Program-made: the position numbers and the translations under genes
The notes under the pieces: model-generated
Told to the model about the DNA's origin: nothing
The model's input: the letters and a program-made list of their open reading frames with translations, nothing else
Database searches by the model: none
Origin: Nonomuraea indica
Lineage (GTDB): Bacteria > Actinomycetota > Actinomycetes > Streptosporangiales > Streptosporangiaceae
Assembly (NCBI RefSeq): GCF_002850745.1
Contig: NZ_KZ559476.1
Span: 38,937 to 102,936, forward strand
Direction: 5' to 3'
DNA: 64,000 nt
In this document: positions 26,583 to 33,869 of the stretch, piece by piece
Numbering within the stretch: the stretch's first letter is position 1
How the letters are laid out: each line of letters starts with the position of its first letter

Positions 26583-27455
26583 TCAGGCGTGGTCGCGGTA
26601 CGGATGGGACGGCAGGCCCTCGACGGACGTGCGGCAGCGCAGCAGCTCGCCACCGCCCGTGCCGTCCCACGCGGTGGTCACGTACAGCACGTCCAGGTCC
26701 GGCCCGCCGAAGGCGCAGCTCGTGACGTTGCGGGCGGGAATGTCCACGGTCAGGTCGACGCCGCCGTCGGGGCGCAGCCGCAGCACCGCGCCGCCACCCC
26801 ACAGCCCGACCCACACGTGCCCGTGCGCGTCCACGGTGATGCCGTCGGGCATCCCCCGCGTGATCTCGGCGAACGTCCGGCGTCCCGCGATCAGCCCGCT
26901 GCCCGGGTCGTAGTCGAAGACGTCCACCCGGCCGGTGGGCGTGTCCACGTAGTAGCACAGCCGCTCGTCGGGACTCCACGCGATGCCGTTGGAGACCGTG
27001 ACGCCGTCCAGCACCCGCTCGGCCCGGTGGCCGGGTCCCAACCGGTAGAGGGCACCGGCTCCCGGCGTGTCGTCCTCGGCCTTGGTGCCGGCGAAGAACC
27101 GCCCGGCACTGTCGCACGCCCCGTCGTTCATCCGGTTGCCCGGCCGCTCGCCGGCGGTCACCGGCGCGACGACCTCGGGAACGGCCGCGGGCGCCGCCCA
27201 CACGTCGCCGGCGAGCAGCGCGAAGCCGTCACGGACGGCCAGCGCCAGCCCTCCCTCGGCGCGCGGGACGGCCACGCCGACCGGCTGCCCGACGTCGAGG
27301 ACGCCGTGCGAGTCGTCGGCCGGGTCAAGGCGGTGCACCCGGCCCGCCGGGATGTCCACCCACAGCAGCGTGCCGGTGCGCTCGTCCCAGCGCGGCCCCT
27401 CGCCGAGCCGGGCCGCCGGCACGGGGACGGCCTCTGGTGCGGAGACCCTGGTCAT
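26583..27455 (-). CDS. SMP-30/gluconolactonase family lactonase
   Basis: A 290-residue six-bladed propeller lactonase that opens sugar lactones to aldonic acids. Metal-binding positions typical of the family are present: Glu18 in LGEGPRW, Asn in NRMNDG, Asn in VSNGIAWS and Asp in MPDGITVD. Start ATG 27455; operator F lies 49 bp upstream. It is convergent with the ADH gene (49 bp between stops). It fits a dehydrogenase-lactonase-dehydratase type route. Confidence 0.92.
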   Translation of the reverse strand: MTRVSAPEAVPVPAARLGEGPRWDERTGTLLWVDIPAGRVHRLDPADDSHGVLDVGQPVGVAVPRAEGGLALAVRDGFALLAGDVWAAPAAVPEVVAPVTAGERPGNRMNDGACDSAGRFFAGTKAEDDTPGAGALYRLGPGHRAERVLDGVTVSNGIAWSPDERLCYYVDTPTGRVDVFDYDPGSGLIAGRRTFAEITRGMPDGITVDAHGHVWVGLWGGGAVLRLRPDGGVDLTVDIPARNVTSCAFGGPDLDVLYVTTAWDGTGGGELLRCRTSVEGLPSHPYRDHA

Positions 27456-27503
27456 CGGGACCTCGCACGGGAGCCGGCAGAAGAGATCGCCACGTGAGCC
27501 TCA

Positions 27504-27538
27504 TTCCGTCATACAGAACACGTTTCCCACAAACCGGC
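27504..27538 (-). promoter_or_regulatory. Island operator F
   Basis: TTCCGTCATACAGAA (27504-27518), with TTCC in the 20-bp register (27524-27527) as a weak partner. It lies between the iclR stop and the lactonase start and should control the lactonase gene. Confidence 0.55.
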
Positions 27539-27554
27539 CGCCTTGGGCCGCGGG

Positions 27555-28313
27555 TCAGAACTGCTCGGCGACGGCCTTGCACAGGGCCGCGCCGATCTCC
27601 TCCATGCGCGCCGGCGGCATCCGATCCTTCAGGGCCGTCACGCTCACCGCGGCGACGGGGGTCGGCTTGCCCATGAACACCGGGGCGGCCACGCACCGCA
27701 CGCCCGGCTCGTTCTCCTCGAGGTCGAGGGCGTAGCCGCGCTCGCGCACCAGCGCCAGGTGGGCGGCCAGTTTCACCGGGTTGGTGATGGTGGCGCGGGT
27801 GGGCGCGGCGAGCGGGGTGTGGCGCTCCGCCCACGCCCTGATCGCCTCGTCGGTGGGGTAGGTCCACGCCAGCAGCGCCTTGCCGACGCCGGTGGCGTGG
27901 GCGGCGTTGCGCCCGCCCACCACGGACGTCATGGTGATCGCCCGCACGGTCTCCACCTTGTCGAGGTAGACCACCTCGGCCCCGTCGAGCGTGGCCATGT
28001 GCACCGTCTCGGCGAACTCCTCGCTCAGCCGCAGCAACAGCCGGTGGACCACGGCGCGCACGTCCATGTTCTCGTAGAACCGGAACGCCGTGGCCAGCAT
28101 CTCCGTGCCGAGGAAGTAGGGCCCGCCGGGCTCGGGCTGCGCGGCGAAGCCACGGTGCTTGAGCGCGCCGAGCAGGCGGTGCAGGGAGCTCTTCGGCAGG
28201 CCGAGCCGGGCGGCCAGCTCGTCGATGGTCATCCCCCTGCTGTGTCTGCCGATCTCCTGCAGGATCAGCAGGGCGCGATCGACACTGGTCACCGGCGACT
28301 GCGTGCCGCTCAC
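27555..28313 (-). CDS. IclR family transcriptional regulator
   Basis: A 252-residue IclR-type regulator: winged helix-turn-helix at about residues 10-65 (LLILQEIG, MTIDELAARLGLPKSSLHRLLGAL) and an effector-binding IclR domain (about 85-250; AHATGVGKALLAW is the signature region). IclR proteins bind as dimers or tetramers to palindromes of about 15 bp. Start GTG 28313 with a strong GAGGAGG. Its own upstream region carries operator G, and six related sites lie before the other island operons, so it is the prime candidate for the island regulator. Confidence 0.93.
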   Translation of the reverse strand: MSGTQSPVTSVDRALLILQEIGRHSRGMTIDELAARLGLPKSSLHRLLGALKHRGFAAQPEPGGPYFLGTEMLATAFRFYENMDVRAVVHRLLLRLSEEFAETVHMATLDGAEVVYLDKVETVRAITMTSVVGGRNAAHATGVGKALLAWTYPTDEAIRAWAERHTPLAAPTRATITNPVKLAAHLALVRERGYALDLEENEPGVRCVAAPVFMGKPTPVAAVSVTALKDRMPPARMEEIGAALCKAVAEQF

Positions 28314-28330
28314 AAGGCCTCCTCGATTTA

Positions 28331-28365
28331 TTCCGAGCTATGGAATGCTATAGCGTTGGACGGAA
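28331..28365 (-). promoter_or_regulatory. Island operator G (iclR autoregulation)
   Basis: TTCCGAGCTATGGAA (28331-28345) with a partner ending CGGAA in the 20-bp register (28351-28365). It ends 18 bp upstream of the iclR GTG, consistent with autorepression. Confidence 0.65.
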
Positions 28366-28416
28366 TAAGGCCACTCGGATGGCGGCGTGGAGGAGCGATG
28401 TCAGCGGCCGCGCGGG

Positions 28417-29502
28417 TCAGGCCACGGTCGCCTCGATGAGGTCGTCCACCACCCCCGCCAGGTCGCCGTGGCGGGCGTGTGTCCGGCGTTGGCGCATGGC
28501 GCCCGACCCTCTGCCGAGCAGCCGGTCCAGCCCCTCCTCCACGAAGCCCAGGTCGCCCGCGTCCGCGAGCGCCCTCCGTACGTGCTGGAGGAGACGGCGC
28601 GCCATCACCGGGGCCGGCACGAGCGTGCCCGAGCGGACGTCCAGGCTGTCGCCCGCCAGCCCGTCACGGGCGGCCCGCCAGTAGGCGGCGCGGAGCACCT
28701 CCGTCGGGATGGGCAGCCCTCGATCTCCCCTGGCCACGTCCGCCAGCGCCGTCACCACCAGGGCGCGGATCAGCCCGATGAGGGTGAGGCTGTCGCTGAC
28801 GTCGAGCGGGACGTCGGCGACCCGCACCTCCACGGTCGGCAGCCGGGGTGACGGACGCGCGTCCCAGTACACCGTCTTCGCGTCCATCAGCGCGCCCGAC
28901 TCCGTCAGCGCCCGCAGCGCCCCCTCGTAGTCGGCGAAGGACGGGAAGTACGGCGGCGCGCCGGACACCGGCCAGCGTCCCCAGCTGATCACCCGCCACG
29001 AGGCGTAGCCGGTGTCCCGGCCGACGAAGAACGGGGAGTTGGCGGCGAGCGCGATCAGGGTGGGCAGCCAGGGGCGCAGGTGGTTGCCGACGTAGACGGC
29101 GTGTTCCTCGTCGGGCACGTCCACGTGCACGTGGAGGGCGCAGATGCTGATCTCGTCCTGGAGGGCGCGGTAGAGCACCCGGCCCTGCCGGTAGCGGACG
29201 TCGTCGCTGAGCGGCGGCCGCATCACGTCCCCGAGCACGGGGATGCCGCTCGCGACGACGGCCAGCCCGCACGAGCGGGCCGCGCCCGCCACCTCCTTGC
29301 GCGCCAGTCGCAGACTCGCGCCCAGCTCGCCGAGGTCCGGGGAGGGCGCCGTACGGGCTTCGATCTGGAAGCGCGTCACCTCCTGCTCCACGTCCAGGAC
29401 GTCGGTCGCCGCGGCCAGGACGTCGGCGGCCCGGGGGACGACGTGGCGGGTGCGGGGATCGACGACGAGGTACTCCTCTTCAATCCCGATCATCGGAACC
29501 AC
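28417..29502 (-). CDS. YbdK-type carboxylate-amine ligase (GCS2 family)
   Basis: A 361-residue member of the glutamate-cysteine ligase 2 (YbdK/EgtA-like) family, ATP-grasp-unrelated ligases that make gamma-glutamyl or similar amide bonds. The family N terminus GIEEEYLVVD is present, followed by FQIEARTAP, ICALHVHVDV and SPFFVGRDTGYASWR. GTG 29502 follows GAGGTGG at good spacing; ATG 29493 is the alternative. It is transcribed toward iclR with 103 bp between, and no functional link is apparent. Confidence 0.88.
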   Translation of the reverse strand: MVPMIGIEEEYLVVDPRTRHVVPRAADVLAAATDVLDVEQEVTRFQIEARTAPSPDLGELGASLRLARKEVAGAARSCGLAVVASGIPVLGDVMRPPLSDDVRYRQGRVLYRALQDEISICALHVHVDVPDEEHAVYVGNHLRPWLPTLIALAANSPFFVGRDTGYASWRVISWGRWPVSGAPPYFPSFADYEGALRALTESGALMDAKTVYWDARPSPRLPTVEVRVADVPLDVSDSLTLIGLIRALVVTALADVARGDRGLPIPTEVLRAAYWRAARDGLAGDSLDVRSGTLVPAPVMARRLLQHVRRALADAGDLGFVEEGLDRLLGRGSGAMRQRRTHARHGDLAGVVDDLIEATVA

Positions 29503-29719
29503 GAACCACCTCGCAGGGTAGTCAGGGAGCATCCGTACGGTTTGTGCCCCTCCGTGCGCCCGCGGGAACTGGCCCTCCCCGCGCACAACTGCTCTCCGCG
29601 GGGCAGCAAAACCCGCCGTTTACGGCAGCCGCGGGCCCGCGCTCCTGCACCCTTGCGTGTCTTCCACCCCTCCATGACGGCCGGCACGGAAGGGCCCACC
29701 CGCCGCACGGGGCGGATTC

Positions 29720-29881
29720 CGTCCGGATCCCGCCGATCCGGTCGCGCGGGTCACTGTAGCGGTGCGGGCCGCGGCCCAGCCCGAACACCACGACCACCGA
29801 CCAGGTGCCGGCGATGAGTTCCAGCGTGCTGCGGGCGGGACAGTCGGCGAGGAACACGTCGTAGTCACTCGTGCCCACCAC
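29720..29881 (-). pseudogene. Truncated HxlR family regulator remnant
   Basis: About 54 codons read SDYDVFLADCPARSTLELIA and then GTWSVVVVFGLGRGPHRYSD...RIGGI, clearly the N-terminal part of an HxlR-type winged-helix regulator (conserved CPAR..LELI..TW). After RIGGI the match stops and the frame continues into Arg/Gly/Pro-rich sequence to 29522 with no family resemblance; the second half of the winged helix is missing. Most likely a 3'-truncated pseudogene. The remaining part of 29503-29897 shows no other gene. Confidence 0.65.
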
Positions 29882-29897
29882 GCCTTTACGATGTAGA

Positions 29898-31046
29898 TCA
29901 AACAGCTGGCCGGGCAGAGGTCGTGCCGGTGAAGCGGGTGATGAACGGCCCGGCGGTGGCCAGCAGGAACACGTAGGCCGCCACCAGGGGCGCCAGGATC
30001 GGCTGGCCGACCCCGGCCAGTCCGACGATGACGATGGAGAACTCACCCCGCGCGATCAGGGCGGTGCCCGCCCGGAGCCTGCCTCGGCGGCCGACCCCGT
30101 CGCGGGAGGCGGCGTAGCGGCCGGTGAGTACCTTGGTGAAGGCGGTGACCACGGCCAGGGCCAGGGCGGCCGGCAGCACCGGCGGCAGTTCGGCCGGGTC
30201 GACCGACAGGCCGATGGCGACGAAGAACACGGCGGCGAACAGGTCGCGCAGCGGCGCGATGACGGCCCGCCCGCGCTCGGCCGTCTCGCCGGTGAGGGTG
30301 AGCCCGACGAGGAAGGCGCCGACGGCGGCCGACGCGTGCACGTACTCGGCCAGGGCGGCCACGACGAGGGTGATGCCGAGCAGGCGCAGCATGAGCTGTT
30401 CGGCGTCGGGGTGGGAGACGAGCCTGCCGATGTGGTGTCCCCACCGGTAGGAGGCGACGAAGGCGGCCAGCACCGCGCCGACCGCGATGAGCACGCCGGC
30501 GACCGCCTGCCACCAGGTGCCGCCCGAGGCCAGCACGGCCAGCACCGGCAGGAAGGCGGCCATCGCGAAGTCCTCCAGGACCAGCACCGACAGCACGGCG
30601 GAGGTCTCCCGGTTGCCCAGCCGCCGCAGGTCGGCGAGCAGCCGGGCGATGATGCCGGAGGAGGAGACGAACGTGGCGCCGGCCAGGGCGAGAACCCCGA
30701 CGGCGTCCAGGCCGAGCAGCAGGCCCGCGGCCGCGCCGGGCAGCGCGTTCAGCACGAAGTCCACGCCCGCCGACGGGACGTGGCGGCGCATCCCGACGGT
30801 GAACTCGGCGATGGAGAACTCCAGCCCGAGCGCCAGCAGCAGCAGGACGAGGCCGATGGTGGCCGCGGCGCCGACGAACTCCCCCGCGGCGGGCAGCGGC
30901 AGGACCGACCCCTCGCCGAGGGCCAGGCCGACCAGCAGGTAGAGGGGGATGGGCGAGAGGGTGAGGCGGCGGGCCAGCGTGCCCAGCAGGCTGAGGACGG
31001 CCAGGACGAGGCCGAGTTCGAGCAGCAGGGCGACGGAGACGTGCAC
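29898..31046 (-). CDS. Cation:proton antiporter (CPA2, KhtU-like)
   Basis: A 382-residue CPA2-family integral membrane antiporter with 11-13 hydrophobic helices (LALGLEFSIAEF, SSSGIIARLL, AALAEYVHASAAVGAFLVGLTL, ALIARGEFSIV). It lacks a C-terminal RCK domain; that role is carried by the separate gene 4 bp upstream. The pair matches KhtT/KhtU, a K+(NH4+)/H+ antiporter. Start is GTG 31046. Confidence 0.9.
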   Translation of the reverse strand: MHVSVALLLELGLVLAVLSLLGTLARRLTLSPIPLYLLVGLALGEGSVLPLPAAGEFVGAAATIGLVLLLLALGLEFSIAEFTVGMRRHVPSAGVDFVLNALPGAAAGLLLGLDAVGVLALAGATFVSSSGIIARLLADLRRLGNRETSAVLSVLVLEDFAMAAFLPVLAVLASGGTWWQAVAGVLIAVGAVLAAFVASYRWGHHIGRLVSHPDAEQLMLRLLGITLVVAALAEYVHASAAVGAFLVGLTLTGETAERGRAVIAPLRDLFAAVFFVAIGLSVDPAELPPVLPAALALAVVTAFTKVLTGRYAASRDGVGRRGRLRAGTALIARGEFSIVIVGLAGVGQPILAPLVAAYVFLLATAGPFITRFTGTTSARPAV

Positions 31047-31050
31047 GCGG

Positions 31051-31527
31051 TCAGCCCTGCAGGATCCGGTTCACGCCCGCGATGCCCTCGTCGGTGCCGA
31101 TCACCACGAGGACGTCGCCGGAACGCAGGAGCCGGTCGGGGCCCGGCGAGGCGACGACCTCGTCGTCGCGCACGATCGCCACCACGGACGCGCCGGTGCG
31201 GGTGCGGGCCCGCGTCTCCCCCAGCAGGCGACCGGCGAAGGGTGAGCCCTCGGGGATGCGCACCCAGCCGGAGCTCAGTCCGGGCACCTCCCTGCTCAGG
31301 TCCGCGAAACGCTCGGCGATCCGCGGCGCGCCGAGGATCTGGGCCAGCGCCTCGGCCTCGTCCTCGTTGAGCCGGAAGACCGGCCTGGCCTCGTCGGGGT
31401 CGTCGCCGTAGACCACCACCTCGAAGTCACCCGAGCGCAGGGCCACCACGCCGATGCGCTCGCCCTCGTGGTTGGTGAACTCGTAGCGCAGCCCGACACC
31501 GGGCAGGAGCACCTCGTTGACGTCCAT
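31051..31527 (-). CDS. Antiporter regulatory subunit with RCK_C domain (KhtT-like)
   Basis: A 158-residue cytoplasmic regulator. The N-terminal part (MDVNEVLLPGVGLRYEFTN) is the KhtT-specific domain; the C-terminal 80 residues (GASVVAIVRDDEVVASPGPD, LRSGDVLVVIGTDEGIAGV) are a TrkA-C/RCK_C nucleotide-sensing domain. It is the first gene of the khtT-khtU-like operon, 4 bp ahead of the antiporter. Confidence 0.9.
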   Translation of the reverse strand: MDVNEVLLPGVGLRYEFTNHEGERIGVVALRSGDFEVVVYGDDPDEARPVFRLNEDEAEALAQILGAPRIAERFADLSREVPGLSSGWVRIPEGSPFAGRLLGETRARTRTGASVVAIVRDDEVVASPGPDRLLRSGDVLVVIGTDEGIAGVNRILQG

Positions 31528-31595
31528 GTGACCATCATCGCGCCCGGCCGCGCCCGGGGACGGCCGCGAGGATCAATCCGGCGTAACCGCGTGGT

Positions 31596-31676
31596 CGGCT
31601 GTTCGCAAGGTCCCATCAGGAGCCGGGCTCAGAGGACGGCTGTTCGCGAGGCCCCGCCGGGAGCCGGGCTCAGAGG
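31596..31676. repeat. 41-bp tandem duplication at the 3' end of the dipeptidase gene
   Basis: Copies begin CGGCTGTTCGC at 31596 and 31637 and end GGAGCCGGGCTCAGAGG. The second copy includes the stop codon of the M15 gene (31670), so the gene's 3' flank has been duplicated. Confidence 0.7.
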
Positions 31677-32320
31677 GTGGCGGGGCCGTAGGTGGCGTGG
31701 GAGGCGCCGGTGGTGTAGGCCCAGTAGCGGTCGCCGTAGGACCAGTGCCACCATTCCGTCGGGTAGTTGACCAGGCCGGCGGGCTCCAACGCCGCGGCGA
31801 GGATCTTGCGGTGCTCGCGGGCGGTGTCGGACAGGCCCGGTGCGGCCGTGTAGCAGGCGCCCTCGCTCTGCTCCGGGGTGTCGTCGACGGCGGTGCCCAT
31901 GTCGTACTCGGTGCCGTCGGGCGCGCACAGGGTGAGGTCCACCGCGGCGCCGGCGGTGTGCGGCGCGATCTCGACGGGCGAGACGTACCTGCTGGTGGCG
32001 GCGGTGAGCTCGGCGGCGTCCAGGCCGGGGAAGCGGGCGGCCAGCTCGGCCCGGTAGCCGTCGAAGATCGCCCGCTGGTCGGCGATCGAGCGGTAGCCCT
32101 CCACGATGAGCAGGTGGTAGCCGCCGGGCAGGCTGCGCTCGGCGCGTTCGAGGCGGGCGAGCAGGCCGGCACGCACGTGGGCGTGGTCGCCGTCCCGGTC
32201 GCCGGGCCGCACCCGGAGCCTTCCTCGCACGTCGACCAGGGGCTCGCCGCTCTCGTGGACGGGGATCGCCGCCACGCGAGCGTCGGAGATCAGCACGATG
32301 TCGCCGGGAGGATGCCACAT
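31670..32320 (-). CDS. M15 family D-Ala-D-Ala dipeptidase (VanX-like)
   Basis: A 216-residue zinc dipeptidase that hydrolyses D-alanyl-D-alanine or related peptides. The VanX/Ddp signature is complete: Arg77 in GYRS, zinc ligands His121 and Asp128 in PHTAGAAVDL, catalytic Glu189 and zinc ligand His192 in EWWHWSYGDRYW. No signal peptide, so cytoplasmic as for VanX. No vanH/vanA partners are nearby, making peptidoglycan turnover or DdpX-type salvage more likely than glycopeptide resistance. ATG at 32320. Confidence 0.9.
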   Translation of the reverse strand: MWHPPGDIVLISDARVAAIPVHESGEPLVDVRGRLRVRPGDRDGDHAHVRAGLLARLERAERSLPGGYHLLIVEGYRSIADQRAIFDGYRAELAARFPGLDAAELTAATSRYVSPVEIAPHTAGAAVDLTLCAPDGTEYDMGTAVDDTPEQSEGACYTAAPGLSDTAREHRKILAAALEPAGLVNYPTEWWHWSYGDRYWAYTTGASHATYGPATL

Positions 32321-32350
32321 GTGCAGACATTCTCCCACAACCGTCGCAGG

Positions 32351-32458
32351 CGGCGGTGCTCCGGCGCCGGCGACCGGTGGCGGGCGGCGGTGCTCCGGCG
32401 CCGGCGACCGGTGGCGGGCGGCGGTGCTCCGGCGCCGGCGACCGGTGGCGGGTGCCGG
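32351..32458. repeat. 34-bp tandem repeat, three copies, intergenic
   Basis: Copies share GCGGTGCTCCGGCGCCGG and CGACCGGTGGCGGG, with TGCT landmarks at 32357, 32391 and 32425. The period of 34 is not a multiple of 3, so the array is non-coding. It fills the gap between the ROK gene's stop and the dipeptidase start and contains the short palindromes CCGGCGCCGG and ACCGGT. Confidence 0.85.
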
Positions 32459-32469
32459 CGCGGCGGGCT

Positions 32470-33702
32470 TCAGACGGTGTCGGAGAACACCTGCTCCCGG
32501 GCCTGCTCCAGCGCGGCCACCAGGGCTCCGCGCAGCACGGGGTTCCCCGTCAGGCCCGTGGTGACGACGCTCGGCCGGCCGGGGCACACCTTGGCCACCG
32601 CCTGCTCCACCCGGCCGGCCAGCTCGGCGCCGCCGGCCCGGCCGATGTCGCCCGCGAGGACGACGAGGCCGGGGTCGAGGACGACGGTGACGGCGGCGAC
32701 GGCCACGGCCAGGCGGGCGGCGAGCGCGTCGAGGAACCCGCCGCAGCCCCCGGCGACGGCCGCGCCGACCAGCTCGGCGGCCGAGCCGCCCGCCGGACCG
32801 CCTCCGAGCGGGCCGATCAACGGCGCGCCGGCCTCGGACGCGCCGTCTGCGGCCACGCCCGAGGTCAGGGCGTGCTCGGCGGCGAGCCGTACCACCGCAT
32901 CGTGCCCGATGAGCCGCTGGTACGAGCCCGACTGCGGCCGGCTGACGTCGGCGGGAAGCGGCTCGCCGGGCACCGGCAGCCAGCCGATCTCGCCCGCGCC
33001 GCCGCTGATGCCCCGGTGCAGCCGCCCGCCGAGCATGACGCCGAGCCCCTGCCCCACGCCGGCCCAGACGACCACGAAGTCGTCCTGGCCGGCCGCGGCG
33101 CCGTAGCGGTGCTCGGCCAGCGCGACGAGGTTGACGTCGTTCTCGATGGTGACCGACGCGTCGAGCGTTCGGCGCAGGCTGGCGAGCACGCCGGTGTGCC
33201 AGGCGGGCAGGTCGTAGGAGAAGCGCACGTCGCCGGTGCCCGGGTCCACCACGCCGCGCGTGCCGATGACGAACGAGCGCAGCCGCGAGATGGTGATGTC
33301 GGCCGAGGCGCACGCCCGGCGCACGGCCTCGTGCACGGCGGCGACCGGGTCGGCGTGGCCGGCCGGGTCCACGACGATCTCGACGACCACCCGGCCGGTG
33401 ATGTCGGCGACGCCCACGGTGATCGCGTCGGGCAGCACCTCCAGGCCGGCGACGTGCGCGCTGGAGGGCACCACGCCGTACAGGGCGGCGTTGGGGCCGC
33501 GCCCGCCGGCCCGCTCGCCCGCCACCTCGACGAGGCCGCGCTCCTCCAGCCGGGACAGGAGCTGTCCGGCGGTCACCTTGGACAGGCCGGTGCGCGCGCC
33601 CAGCTCGGCCCGGGTGAGCGGCCCCTCCGACAGCAGCAGCTCCAGCGCCGAGCGGTCGTTCAACCGGCGCAGCAGCCTCGGGACACCCGGGTTCCGTGTC
33701 AC
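32470..33702 (-). CDS. ROK family transcriptional regulator (first paralogue)
   Basis: A 410-residue NagC/XylR-type repressor. A winged helix-turn-helix occupies residues 10-75 (LTRAELGARTGLSKVTAGQLLSRL), and a sugar-kinase-like ROK domain follows (ATP-site-like FVIGTRGVVDP, IENDVNLVALAEH, GGAGEIGW). The cysteine-rich zinc motif of ROK kinases is not evident, as expected for a regulator. GTG 33702 with a GAGGGGAGAG site. It is divergent from the sugar-binding protein gene at 33870 and closely similar to the ROK gene at 38611. Confidence 0.92.
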   Translation of the reverse strand: MTRNPGVPRLLRRLNDRSALELLLSEGPLTRAELGARTGLSKVTAGQLLSRLEERGLVEVAGERAGGRGPNAALYGVVPSSAHVAGLEVLPDAITVGVADITGRVVVEIVVDPAGHADPVAAVHEAVRRACASADITISRLRSFVIGTRGVVDPGTGDVRFSYDLPAWHTGVLASLRRTLDASVTIENDVNLVALAEHRYGAAAGQDDFVVVWAGVGQGLGVMLGGRLHRGISGGAGEIGWLPVPGEPLPADVSRPQSGSYQRLIGHDAVVRLAAEHALTSGVAADGASEAGAPLIGPLGGGPAGGSAAELVGAAVAGGCGGFLDALAARLAVAVAAVTVVLDPGLVVLAGDIGRAGGAELAGRVEQAVAKVCPGRPSVVTTGLTGNPVLRGALVAALEQAREQVFSDTV

Positions 33703-33740
33703 GGGCGCTCTCCCCTCTCGTCACGATCCGCTAACGCCAG

Positions 33741-33772
33741 TTTCTTTTAAGAAAGTTTCTTGTTAGTTTAGC
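33741..33772. promoter_or_regulatory. ROK operator/promoter region 1
   Basis: The inverted repeat TTTCTT-TT-AAGAAA (33741-33754) is followed by TTGTTAGTTTAGC (33760-33772). On the minus strand TAAACT (33765-33770) is a -10 candidate with TGATCG 17 bp upstream. The box TTGTT...AGTTTAGC recurs before the second ROK gene at 39818-39833, pointing to a shared operator. Confidence 0.55.
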
Positions 33773-33869
33773 ACCATTCAACCCTGACGATCAGCCTGGT
33801 GCGGACCACAGGCCTTGCACCCGACGAGCGCAACCCCCCACGCTTAACAGCCGGGAAGGGAGAACCCTA

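Noticed and set aside
28339..28684. Small plus-strand gene divergent from iclR
   Set aside because: The open frame is antisense to the YbdK gene, lacks a ribosome-binding site and has shadow composition.
31670..32320. Vancomycin resistance gene cluster
   Set aside because: Only a VanX-like dipeptidase is present; no vanH, vanA or vanRS genes accompany it.
32351..32458. Possible CRISPR array
   Set aside because: The copies are contiguous with no unique spacers, and no cas genes exist in the window.
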